The notes: generated by a model from the letters alone, not told the origin. A stretch of DNA of 6,896 nucleotides from G039029935 sp039029935 (GCA_039029935.1 JBCCFC010000742.1:1-6896); one strand, 5' to 3'. Shown: positions 1 to 5,710, numbered from the stretch's first letter. A program made the numbers and translations.

Positions 1-10
1 CTGTCTCCAT
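1..10 (-). CDS. Probable transposase start codon (only 3 codons visible)
   Basis: On the minus strand an ATG at 10-8 is followed by GAG and ACA before the window ends. It is preceded by the purine-rich AAGGGGAAAAAGGG, which can serve as a ribosome binding site. The placement fits the transposase 5' end because the other IS copy carries the C-terminus at its opposite terminus on the same strand. The coding assignment rests on position and signals, not on protein similarity. Confidence 0.35.
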
Positions 11-40
11 CCCTTTTTCCCCTTTGACTCTTATATTTTC

Positions 41-90
41 AGACTGCAATCTCAGTCTTTTACTCATTGCAGTATCTTACTCGTTACTGC
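41..90. repeat. Three overlapping inverted repeats in the IS promoter/leader
   Basis: There are three perfect inverted repeats: AGACTG/CAGTCT (41-46 with 53-58), ACTGCAAT/ATTGCAGT (43-50 with 66-73) and GCAGTA/TACTGC (69-74 with 85-90). Neighbouring pairs share bases, so they cannot all form together. The outer one overlaps the -10 box. They could be a DNA operator or alternative RNA folds that limit transposase expression, as is known for some other IS elements; the role here is inferred. Confidence 0.4.
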
Positions 91-103
91 ACCTTTTTGT
101 CAA
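74..103 (-). promoter_or_regulatory. Probable transposase promoter
   Basis: On the minus strand a perfect -35 box TTGACA (103-98) is followed after 18 bp by TAAGAT (79-74), which matches the -10 consensus at 4 of 6 bases. It lies just inside the terminal repeat and points into the element, as expected for a transposase promoter. Transcription would start near position 67 and give a leader of roughly 57 nt before the ATG at 10. Confidence 0.5.
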
Positions 104-114
104 TTTGGGGCGCG

Positions 115-140
115 ACTCCACTCTTTAGTGCGGTCCTACC
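115..140 (-). repeat. Terminal inverted repeat of the left IS copy (26 bp)
   Basis: Read inward on the minus strand from 140, the repeat starts GGTAGGACCGCACT. It matches the repeat at 6688-6713 at 23 of 26 ungapped positions; the first 14 bases are identical and the mismatches are at positions 15, 18 and 21. The two copies are opposite ends of the same element type, so they form the pair of terminal repeats expected of a DDE-type IS. Confidence 0.85.
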
Positions 141-703
141 ATCCGTTCCAATGTGCAAATCTATGATTCGGGCGACTATCATATTAATGAAGAGTTGGAT
201 TATTATGTTGATTTGGCGGGGCTTGCTACGGAACTCATAGGTATAAGCGACAAGGACATTCGCACAAGGGCCAATCAGGTGACTCATGAACTGAGAGAAT
301 TTGTCGCTTTCACACGAACGGTATCGGGCAGATTTTTTCATGATTCAAGCCAGAAAACAATAGAAATTAATTTGGAAAAAGCGCAGGGTATTGGCATCTT
401 TACCCCTATGCTCAAAATTCCAACCAGAATCAGACCGCTCTTCAAAAGTATGTGCAAGATGATATTTTCCCTAACTTGACTATCGGCTGGGGCTGGGCTA
501 ATTTCATTGAAAATGGTCTACTTGAGCAGGCCGAATCAGTAGAACATTTTGAGCGAATAGGATTATCTGATGAAATTCAGATGTTGGCACCGCTGATGAG
601 CGGGTTGTATGATGATATCTCTGCGACACATATACCAAGGAGCAATACACCGCAAGATGAATCCAACAACGTATTTGTATATTTGCCTGTTGTAAAGCGG
701 TAA
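141..703 (+). pseudogene. Truncated, frameshifted clostripain-like (peptidase C11) protein remnant
   Basis: The frame is open from the IS boundary at 141 (IRSNVQIYDSGDYH...) and has no convincing start of its own. The GTG at 153 has no ribosome binding site and follows the IS end directly, so the 5' part of the gene is probably lost. The motifs YYVDLAGLA, an amphipathic helix (ANQVTHELREFVAFTR) and AQGIGIFTPY resemble the C-terminal part of clostripain-type C11 cysteine peptidases, where 'G(V/L)SI(Y/F)FP' follows a helical segment; this is from memory of the family. No catalytic His/Cys region is present. At the C run 403-406 the reading must change: adding one C joins ...GIFTP to YAQNSNQNQTAL... 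and continues to the stop at 701-703. Without it translation ends at 479. It is either a decayed gene or a sequencing indel. Confidence 0.5.
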
Positions 704-710
704 GCTTGAG

Positions 711-767
711 TGGATAGACAATCCGTGTTACAGACTTTGTAGTTTGGTCATGTGGATTGTCTATCCA
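711..767. repeat. 14-bp perfect inverted repeat between convergent genes
   Basis: TGGATAGACAATCC (711-724) is exactly repeated in inverse at 754-767, with a 29-nt loop. The stem could extend inward by G-U pairs (GTGT against ATGT). It sits 7 bp after the stop of the plus-strand pseudogene and 30 bp beyond the stop of the minus-strand DUF402 gene, where a bidirectional terminator would be expected. No T-run follows on either strand, so it may act as a processing or Rho-linked signal, or be a small palindromic element. Confidence 0.55.
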
Positions 768-797
768 TCATTCTTCTAAAAATACAATTGATTGTAC

Positions 798-1304
798 CTA
801 TTCAACCTTGGACAAAAAGCATTCAAGCCATGCCTGCCCAACCGTACCGAAGGGTTCCTCATTGCATTCAACACGCGCTAGTATCTGCGCACAAGCAGCC
901 TCGGCTTGTACGGCAATATCTTCGGGTATCCCCCAACCCAATCGCACCTGTTCAAACGCATCCCGATCCCGCACCAACACACGCCCATCAGCATACCGCA
1001 ACACATCTAGCTCAAGGTCAACCTCCTCAAGTACATGACCGCGCCAAGAGACAGGCAGCACAATATCAACATCAACCACCGGATCGACAGGATGAAAGCA
1101 GGCTGTCCAAAACGTACCATTGGGGACGAGCTTGACAAGCGATTCCTCAAACACGCCTGTTTGTGAACGGTCCTGTGTCCACCAAGGATCACCACACCGA
1201 AAGCCCAACCAACAGCCAAACTCATCTTCTCCCAGAAAAGTGCCTCTCGCAATAGCCGTCGGGCGACGCGGCCATTTGAACCCCCAAACCTCAACCACTT
1301 TCAC
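798..1304 (-). CDS. DUF402 (FomD-like) family protein
   Basis: 168 aa, about the usual size of a stand-alone DUF402 protein. The N-terminus has the beta-barrel pattern seen in this family (GTFLGEDEFGCWLGF, then GDPWW at 39-42). The diagnostic part lies at 74-120: VDVDIVLPVSW, then VDLELDVLRYADGRVLVRDRDAFE, with acidic residues D78, D80, D96, E98, D100, D113 and D115 that could bind metal. The end (FGTVGQAWL) is also typical. Characterised members hydrolyse nucleoside di/triphosphates or act on related phosphates (FomD, YgaC/Ntdp), so a cytoplasmic metal-dependent phosphatase is likely, but the substrate cannot be told. The start is GTG at 1304, chosen because AGGAG lies 6 nt upstream and the family N-terminus begins there. 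It is co-directional with murA, 52 bp downstream of its stop, and may share its transcript. Confidence 0.75.
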   Translation of the reverse strand: MKVVEVWGFKWPRRPTAIARGTFLGEDEFGCWLGFRCGDPWWTQDRSQTGVFEESLVKLVPNGTFWTACFHPVDPVVDVDIVLPVSWRGHVLEEVDLELDVLRYADGRVLVRDRDAFEQVRLGWGIPEDIAVQAEAACAQILARVECNEEPFGTVGQAWLECFLSKVE

Positions 1305-1350
1305 TCTTCACTCCTCACTCTTCGCTCTTCACTAATCACTAATCACTCTT
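1302..1350. repeat. Seven-copy 7-bp tandem repeat covering the DUF402 start
   Basis: On the plus strand there are seven contiguous heptads: CACTCTT, CACTCCT, CACTCTT, CGCTCTT, CACTAAT, CACTAAT, CACTCTT. Traces continue on both sides. On the minus strand the first unit contains the GTG start codon of the DUF402 gene and the second unit (CACTCCT, 1309-1315) provides the AGGAG ribosome binding site. The array fills almost all of the murA-DUF402 gap. Confidence 0.8.
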
Positions 1351-1356
1351 CAACTT

Positions 1357-2685
1357 TTACTCTTCCACCCGCCGAATACTCGCTCCCAACGCATTCAACT
1401 TCTCATCAATACGTTGATAGCCCCGATCAATGATATGCACATTGCCAATGGTCGTGACACCATCCGCTGCCAACGCTGCCAGCACCAGTGCCATGCCCGC
1501 ACGGATATCTGGGCTGCTGACCTCTTCGCCATGCAGACGGCTGGGACCCACAATGACGGCACGGTGGGGATCACAGAGAATGATCTGCGCACCCATCGAA
1601 ATCAGCCGATCCACAAAGAAGAGACGACTTTCATACATTTTCTCATGAATCAGCACGGTCCCCTGTGCCTGTGTTGCTGCCACAACCGCAATACTCATGA
1701 GGTCCGGTGGGAATGCAGGCCAAGGGGCATCATCAATTTTGGGGACAGCCCCCCCAAAGTCTGGCCGGACCGCCAACTGCTGGTCACCTTCAATTACCAA
1801 TGTATATTGCTCATCGACCCTTGCTGTTGGATCGTGGTCCAAATGCATTCGCACACCCAGCCTATCGGCAAAGACCATATTCATCATGCGTAGATGCTCT
1901 GGCACAACACCCGTAATGCGTAACTCACCGGGCGTAATCGCCCCCAAACCAATGTAACTGCCAACTTCGACAAAATCAGGGCTGATATGGATTTCGCCGC
2001 CCCCCAAGGTTTCCTGCCCATGAATGATCAGTGTATTGCTGCCGATGCCTTCGATAGGACAACCCATTTTGACCAACAGATGACAGACATCCTGTACATG
2101 TGGTTCGCTGGCGGCATTGCGCAATACAGTCGTGCCTTTTGCCAAGGCCGCTGCCATGATACCATTCTCTGTAGCGGTTACAGAGGCTTCATCCAGCAGA
2201 ATATCCCTAGCCTGAAGACGCCCATTGGCTTTTAACTCAAATTGACCATTTTTCGAGAGTTCGCCCCCCAGTTCGCGAAACACCTGTAGATGGGTGTCAA
2301 TACGACGGCGACCAATGTCATCCCCGCCAGCACTACTGCTCACACCAAAATGTCCAAAGCGCGCCAGCAGCGGCCCCATCATGGTCAACGAGCCACGAAT
2401 CTGGCTAAAAAGTGCAGCATCTGGTTTGGTGTTATGCACGTTCTTGGCGTTGAGACGCACACCATATCCATCTGCTTCGTTGCCAAAATGTTCGATTTCA
2501 ACACCAAGTCCGGCTAAGATGGTACACATGGTCAAGGTGTCGCCAATTTGTGGAAGATTGTGCAACACCACAGGTTGATCGGTTAATAAGCAGGCGGATA
2601 ACAGCGGTAGCATGGCATTTTTATTACCAATGGGTTTAATGGTTCCTGCAATGGGGTTGCCCCCCTCAATTACAAATTTTGTCAT
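1357..2685 (-). CDS. murA: UDP-N-acetylglucosamine 1-carboxyvinyltransferase, Cys-to-Asp type
   Basis: 442 aa, a little longer than the usual 420 or so. It transfers enolpyruvate from PEP to UDP-GlcNAc, the first committed step of peptidoglycan synthesis, in the cytoplasm. Visible family features: K22-N23 in GNKNAML near the N-terminus; the active-site loop at 119-132 (AGGDDIGRRRIDTH); TATENGIMAA at 170-179; PAFPPDL with D328, matching the catalytic Asp305 of E. coli; and R395 in DIRAGMALVL, matching Arg397. The loop Cys115 of E. coli MurA is replaced by D122, while R127 matches Arg120. Asp at this position is known from mycobacterial, chlamydial and Borrelia MurA and makes them insensitive to fosfomycin. 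The start is ATG at 2685, where the MurA fold begins and GAGGAAA lies just upstream; a longer in-frame start at 2766 adds 27 unrelated residues. It lies 103 bp downstream of the FmdB-type gene. Confidence 0.93.
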   Translation of the reverse strand: MTKFVIEGGNPIAGTIKPIGNKNAMLPLLSACLLTDQPVVLHNLPQIGDTLTMCTILAGLGVEIEHFGNEADGYGVRLNAKNVHNTKPDAALFSQIRGSLTMMGPLLARFGHFGVSSSAGGDDIGRRRIDTHLQVFRELGGELSKNGQFELKANGRLQARDILLDEASVTATENGIMAAALAKGTTVLRNAASEPHVQDVCHLLVKMGCPIEGIGSNTLIIHGQETLGGGEIHISPDFVEVGSYIGLGAITPGELRITGVVPEHLRMMNMVFADRLGVRMHLDHDPTARVDEQYTLVIEGDQQLAVRPDFGGAVPKIDDAPWPAFPPDLMSIAVVAATQAQGTVLIHEKMYESRLFFVDRLISMGAQIILCDPHRAVIVGPSRLHGEEVSSPDIRAGMALVLAALAADGVTTIGNVHIIDRGYQRIDEKLNALGASIRRVEE

Positions 2686-2690
2686 GATTC

Positions 2691-2697
2691 TTTCCTC
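2691..2697 (-). promoter_or_regulatory. Ribosome binding site of murA
   Basis: GAGGAAA on the minus strand lies 5 nt before the ATG at 2685. It decides in favour of the 442-aa product over the 27-residue longer reading frame. Confidence 0.7.
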
Positions 2698-2788
2698 GTA
2701 ATAAAGTAAACTCGATAGCGCTTTTAGAGATGCTTTGAGGTCTCCTAGATGGGTCCATTGGACCAATCTCCCTGTCTCGATACTCCAG

Positions 2789-3196
2789 TTAGTCCGAGTC
2801 AGCTAGGCTAGCACTATTATTTAAATCTGGCCCACCTAAATCAGGCATCGTTGATTCGATTGCTTCTGGGCTTTCACCGGATTCAAGCCGATCCACAACT
2901 TCGGTCATCTCGGCATCCATCGGCTCGCCCATTTCATCACTCATCTTGCGCATAAATCCTGCAAGCGCACGCGGGTCCTCATTCTCCAACCCTGCCATAA
3001 GCGATGAATCATCCATCATGGATTCAATACGACTGTCCTCTGACTTCATGACGGCTACCCGACTGACTATCCGATGAAGTCGTTCACCTTGACATTGTGG
3101 GCAACGGGCCGCGTCATCACTGGCTTCGCTCATTTTACGAAAGAAGACACTGACACGGTCTCGACAGTCTAAACAAACATACTCATATATTGGCAT
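2789..3196 (-). CDS. FmdB-type zinc ribbon protein
   Basis: 135 aa. The N-terminus MPIYEYVCLDC is the hallmark of the FmdB/CxxC-CxxC putative regulatory family. Zinc ligands are C8 and C11, then C32 and C35 (CPQC), forming one zinc ribbon over residues 1-42. The rest is an acidic, Met-rich, predicted helical tail with EDPRALAGFMRKMSDEMGEP at about 73-92 and DRLESGESPEAIE after it. Similar tails occur in Chloroflexota relatives, as I recall them. FmdB was named from an amide/urea transporter regulator, but a function is not established for most members. ATG at 3196 has AGAGGA six nt upstream. It is the first gene of a minus-strand series with murA and the DUF402 gene and probably has its own promoter in the region beyond 3197. 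Confidence 0.8.
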   Translation of the reverse strand: MPIYEYVCLDCRDRVSVFFRKMSEASDDAARCPQCQGERLHRIVSRVAVMKSEDSRIESMMDDSSLMAGLENEDPRALAGFMRKMSDEMGEPMDAEMTEVVDRLESGESPEAIESTMPDLGGPDLNNSASLADSD

Positions 3197-3459
3197 TTTG
3201 GTTCCTCTCTGTGGCTATCTAGGCGTTTACGGGGTAAGACTTTCTGGATGTGTCCGCAAATAATTAGCTTGCCCCAATCCTCTCTGGACACCTCCCAAAG
3301 GTCGAATTTTGCGTCCCAATAGACCTCAAATAGCCCTCAATGTTTTACAAATCAAGCTATAATTTCGTGTACAAGTAGAATGAGGGTATACTGTCTAACA
3401 TGGTATTTTTCGGTTCTTCGTCTACTAGAGGTCGAAGACTATTACTTTTTCAAAAATGT
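3197..3459. other. Intergenic region between divergent fmdB-type and gmk genes (left part)
   Basis: No coding region is seen. It should hold the promoter of the minus-strand fmdB-murA-DUF402 series, but I find no convincing box pair for it. A short stem (TCTTCG 3415-3420 with CGAAGA 3433-3438) and a 6-bp inverted repeat GTGTCC/GGACAC (3250-3255, 3286-3291) are present and are weak. Possible plus-strand -10 boxes are TATAAT at 3358-3363 and TATACT at 3387-3392. Confidence 0.5.
3358..3363 (+). promoter_or_regulatory. Candidate -10 box for gmk
   Basis: A perfect TATAAT occurs upstream of gmk, but the sequence 17 bp before it (CCTCAA) is a poor -35 box. If used, the gmk message would have a leader of about 300 nt that includes the MITE-like hairpin at 3468-3568. 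TATACT at 3387-3392 is a second candidate. Confidence 0.3.
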
Positions 3460-3467
3460 ATAACGAT

Positions 3468-3568
3468 GACTCTGCTGAAAAAAGGTCAAAATCGCTTAAA
3501 AGTCCGACTTCTCACCAGTGGTAGCGACTAGCAAACTCTACAGAAGTCGGACTTTTTTCAGCGGAGTC
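3468..3568. mobile_element. MITE-like palindromic element with 8-bp target duplication
   Basis: A 101-bp non-coding element bounded by GACTCTGCTGAAAAAA (3468-3483) and its inverse TTTTTTCAGCGGAGTC (3553-3568), with one mismatch. Inside is a second inverted repeat AGTCCGACTTCT/AGAAGTCGGACT (3501-3512, 3542-3553). The arms are offset by an unpaired stretch at 3484-3500 in the left arm only. ATAACGAT flanks the element directly on both sides (3460-3467 and 3569-3576), which is a typical 8-bp target site duplication. No transposase is encoded, so it would have moved with the help of a full IS elsewhere. As RNA it would fold into a long hairpin in front of gmk. Confidence 0.75.
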
Positions 3569-3575
3569 ATAACGA

Positions 3576-3635
3576 TCAATAACACAGTAGAGGTATTGCA
3601 GGGGCGTACACTTATGGTCCCCCTCATGTTATTGA
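3576..3635 (+). repeat. Inverted repeat just upstream of gmk
   Basis: TCAATAACA (3576-3584) and TGTTATTGA (3627-3635) are a perfect 9-bp inverted pair. They enclose a smaller AGGGG/CCCCT pair (3600-3604, 3620-3624). The structure ends 33 bp before the gmk start. It could be an RNA stem in the leader or a protein binding site. Confidence 0.45.
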
Positions 3636-3668
3636 ACACTACAATTTTTTCAAAATTAAAACAATCAT

Positions 3669-4364
3669 ATGGCATCTGAACAAACACCAAATTCTGACGA
3701 AATTTCAACCCATCAGCACCTGTCCCCAAAACAGGCTGCTGATACGAATGCACATCTATACTCAATCATCAGCCAACCTCGACCCCTGTTGGTGGTGATC
3801 TCTGGACCCAGTGGTGTTGGCAAAGACACCACGTTACAATTGTTGAAAGAGCAGTGCGATTTTTACTTTGTGGTGACAGCGACGACACGCCCAATTCGAC
3901 CAGGTGAGGTTGATGGCGTTGATTATCATTTTATCTCGGTTGGCGAGTTTGCCGAAATGATCGAGAACAATGAATTGCTTGAATATGCTGTTGTCTATGG
4001 CGACTATAAAGGCATTCCCAAAAGACATGCGCGCGAGGCACTGGAAAGTGGGCGCGATGTCATCATGCGCATTGATGTACAGGGCGCAGCGACCATCCGT
4101 AAATTGTTGCCCGATGCTGTCACCATCTTCCTGACAGCCGAGAGCGAGGATGAGCTGGTGACACGGCTACGAGAGCGCAAAACCGAATCCACAGACAAAT
4201 TAAAGATGCGCATCGCCACCGCACGCCAAGAACTCAAACGTTATGCTGAGTTTGACTACGTTGTCGTCAATCGTGATCAGGGATACCAAGATACCGTGCA
4301 GCAAGTGTTAAGTATTATCCAGGCAGAGAAGAGTCGTGTTGACTGGACGCCTGTAAAGCTATAA
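3669..4364 (+). CDS. gmk: Guanylate kinase
   Basis: 231 aa; phosphorylates GMP to GDP with ATP in the cytoplasm. The P-loop GPSGVGKDT is at 46-54, the GMP-binding region TTRPIRPGEVDGVDYHF at 72-88, E105 before YGDYKGIP (110-117), DVQGA at 136-140, the lid RLRERKTE at 167-174, and RIATARQEL with FDYVVVN at the end. Compared with yeast or E. coli enzymes the YYG(S/T) GMP contacts read YKGI here, a variant I recall from plant plastid/mitochondrial GMK2 (GEYKGIP). About 38 residues precede the kinase core, making it longer than the usual 205 or so. The ATG at 3669 has no Shine-Dalgarno sequence (AT-rich upstream), so the true start is uncertain; no better in-frame start was found. The rhomboid gene follows after 17 bp. 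Confidence 0.93.
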   Translation: MASEQTPNSDEISTHQHLSPKQAADTNAHLYSIISQPRPLLVVISGPSGVGKDTTLQLLKEQCDFYFVVTATTRPIRPGEVDGVDYHFISVGEFAEMIENNELLEYAVVYGDYKGIPKRHAREALESGRDVIMRIDVQGAATIRKLLPDAVTIFLTAESEDELVTRLRERKTESTDKLKMRIATARQELKRYAEFDYVVVNRDQGYQDTVQQVLSIIQAEKSRVDWTPVKL

Positions 4365-4381
4365 ATAGGAAATAACCATCT

Positions 4382-5179
4382 ATGCAAAACATATCAGGGC
4401 AACCGCATGACGAACAAACTGCCCGACCCCGCTTTTTTATCCCCATGCGTCCACCAACGATCACGCGCACATTATTGGTGATGAATCTTGTGGTGTTTGT
4501 CGCCATGATCGTTTATGGCTATATCACCTTTGGCATTTTGAACGGCACAGAAGATACCAGAGTGCTGGTCACATTTGGTGCAAAGTACACACCTGCAATC
4601 GCTATTGAGGGCGAAACATGGCGACTCTTTACGGCCATGTTTTTGCATATTGGGGTATTCCATCTTCTGTTTAATCTGTACGCACTCAATGCACTAGGAC
4701 CACTGGTTGAAGGCTATTTTGGGCATCTGCGCTTTGCAGCCATTTACATTTTAGGGGGCCTTGCGGGAAGCCTTGCCAGCTATGCATTCTCACTGGCGAT
4801 TTCCGCAGGGGCGTCGGGCGCAATTTTTGGGTTGGCAGGAGCAACAACTGTCTACTTTCTGCGCTATCGCGAAAACTTTGGTGAACGAGGTCGCTCAATT
4901 CTGCAAAACATGCTCGCTGTCATCGGTATCAATATCGTTTTTGGGCTTGCCAGCAGCGGCATTGACAACTGGGGACACATTGGTGGGCTACTCGGTGGGG
5001 CGATTGTCGCTTGGGGTGTGCTACCACGCTACAAAACACCAGATGTAGTTGTGCTGGGACCTCAACCCATTCAGGAAGAAGAGCGCATGGGTGTGGAAAT
5101 TGGGTGGGTTGTTCTGTGTGCTGCGCTGTTGGCGTTTGGGGTGCAGCAAGCAACGGCACAGTGGTTATCGAGCGTATAA
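4382..5179 (+). CDS. Rhomboid family intramembrane serine protease
   Basis: 265 aa integral membrane protein, a GlpG-type six-helix rhomboid core. Likely membrane segments are near 30-50, 83-103, 117-140, 143-161, 174-191 and 199-215, with a further C-terminal one at about 240-256. The catalytic serine is S145 in GASGAIFGL and its partner is H199 in NWGHIGG. The oxyanion-side residues H94 and N98 (HLLFN) and the conserved ETWRLFTAMFLHI are present. The dyad is complete, so it should be active; it cuts membrane-anchored proteins within the bilayer, and its substrates cannot be inferred. AGGA about 11 nt before the ATG may serve as ribosome binding site. It follows gmk by 17 bp, so the two are probably cotranscribed. 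Confidence 0.92.
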   Translation: MQNISGQPHDEQTARPRFFIPMRPPTITRTLLVMNLVVFVAMIVYGYITFGILNGTEDTRVLVTFGAKYTPAIAIEGETWRLFTAMFLHIGVFHLLFNLYALNALGPLVEGYFGHLRFAAIYILGGLAGSLASYAFSLAISAGASGAIFGLAGATTVYFLRYRENFGERGRSILQNMLAVIGINIVFGLASSGIDNWGHIGGLLGGAIVAWGVLPRYKTPDVVVLGPQPIQEEERMGVEIGWVVLCAALLAFGVQQATAQWLSSV

Positions 5180-5203
5180 GACTATAAATTCAGTTTTCAG
5201 AGG

Positions 5204-5233
5204 GTTTGTCATTTTTTGTATACACTGACAAAC
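5204..5233 (+). repeat. 8-bp inverted repeat before the membrane protein gene
   Basis: GTTTGTCA (5204-5211) and TGACAAAC (5226-5233) are a perfect pair around a 14-nt loop that begins with six T. It ends 8 bp before the preferred ATG at 5242. It may be an operator or an RNA stem that masks the start. Confidence 0.4.
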
Positions 5234-5241
5234 TGAGCCGC

Positions 5242-5670
5242 ATGTCAAAAAAGAAAAAACAGAATATAAAACCGTTTATTATATCAGGGATAATCTTTCT
5301 ATCTATCTACATTTCAGTTGCAGTCTACTTACACTCGGTTGGAGAGTGGGGTCCAACTGCAAATGCACGACTTGTGGAAATGAATATATGCTTAGATGAC
5401 TTATCTTACACACCTGTCAAAAATATTTCTTTACCACAGGATTCAGTTTACTTATGTGGAGTTGTAGATGGAACAACAAAGTATTTCGCCACATTTTATA
5501 CTTATCAAGCAAATAAGGTGATATACCATGACACTGTTAAATTGAATCCCGGTGTATTTTTTACTCAAATTTCAGGTGACAAAAAGTTAATTCATGGTAA
5601 TTACCGTGTTGTAATTCAAAAAGGCCGGCTTGTGCTTGGAGAGGTCGAATTTGTTATTCTTGAGCCGTAA
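5242..5670 (+). CDS. Hypothetical single-pass membrane protein
   Basis: 142 aa and not recognised. It has a Lys-rich N-terminus (MSKKKKQ), one membrane helix at about 12-30 (FIISGIIFLSIYISVAVYL) and an outside domain of about 110 residues. The positive charges put the N-terminus in the cytoplasm. The domain alternates short strands and ends in GNYRVVIQKGRLVLGEVEFVI, a pattern seen in small beta-sandwich domains. It has two cysteines (C50 and C72) that could form a disulfide outside the membrane. ATG at 5242 is preferred because it places the Lys cluster directly before the helix; a TTG at 5206 would add 12 residues but its AGAGGG is only 1 nt away. It is clearly richer in A/T than gmk, the rhomboid gene or malQ, which hints at separate origin. 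Confidence 0.55.
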   Translation: MSKKKKQNIKPFIISGIIFLSIYISVAVYLHSVGEWGPTANARLVEMNICLDDLSYTPVKNISLPQDSVYLCGVVDGTTKYFATFYTYQANKVIYHDTVKLNPGVFFTQISGDKKLIHGNYRVVIQKGRLVLGEVEFVILEP

Positions 5671-5675
5671 CACCC

Positions 5676-5710
5676 GTAATACAGGCTATAAAATATCTAG
5701 CAAGTATTAC
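5676..5710. repeat. Short inverted repeat after the membrane protein gene
   Basis: GTAATAC (5676-5682) and GTATTAC (5704-5710) form a perfect 7-bp pair with a 21-nt loop, 5 bp after the stop codon. It is AT-rich and without a T-run, so it would be a weak terminator at best. Apart from the malQ ribosome binding site (AGGAG, 5791-5795), I see nothing else between 5671 and 5808. Confidence 0.25.

Larger units (their letters stand above)
1..140 (-). mobile_element. Insertion sequence fragment, upstream (transposase 5') end
   Basis: This is one end of an IS that runs off the left edge of the window. The outer boundary is set by a terminal inverted repeat ending at 140. Reading inward on the minus strand, the repeat is followed by a good promoter (TTGACA, 18 bp, TAAGAT), overlapping inverted repeats and a purine-rich stretch in front of an ATG at 10-8. 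The same terminal repeat occurs at 6688-6713 next to a transposase C-terminus, which identifies it as an IS end. The gene at 141 is open in frame right up to the boundary, so the element probably landed inside it. The IS family is not assigned. Confidence 0.75.

Noticed and set aside
84..341. Minus-strand reading frame of 85 codons across the left IS boundary
   Set aside because: It crosses from the broken peptidase-like gene into the IS repeat and stops there; it is a by-product of the junction.
752..1335. Plus-strand reading frames opposite the DUF402 gene
   Set aside because: Their Pro/His/Gln- or Ser-rich composition is what the reverse strand of the DUF402 gene would give; no protein motifs are present.
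1414..2578. Several long plus-strand reading frames opposite murA
   Set aside because: They are antisense shadows of a well-supported gene, have no family features or ribosome binding sites, and overlap one another.
2686..2766. 27-residue N-terminal extension of MurA
   Set aside because: The family fold begins at MTKFVIEGG, a good ribosome binding site lies directly before that ATG, and the extension shows no recognisable protein character.
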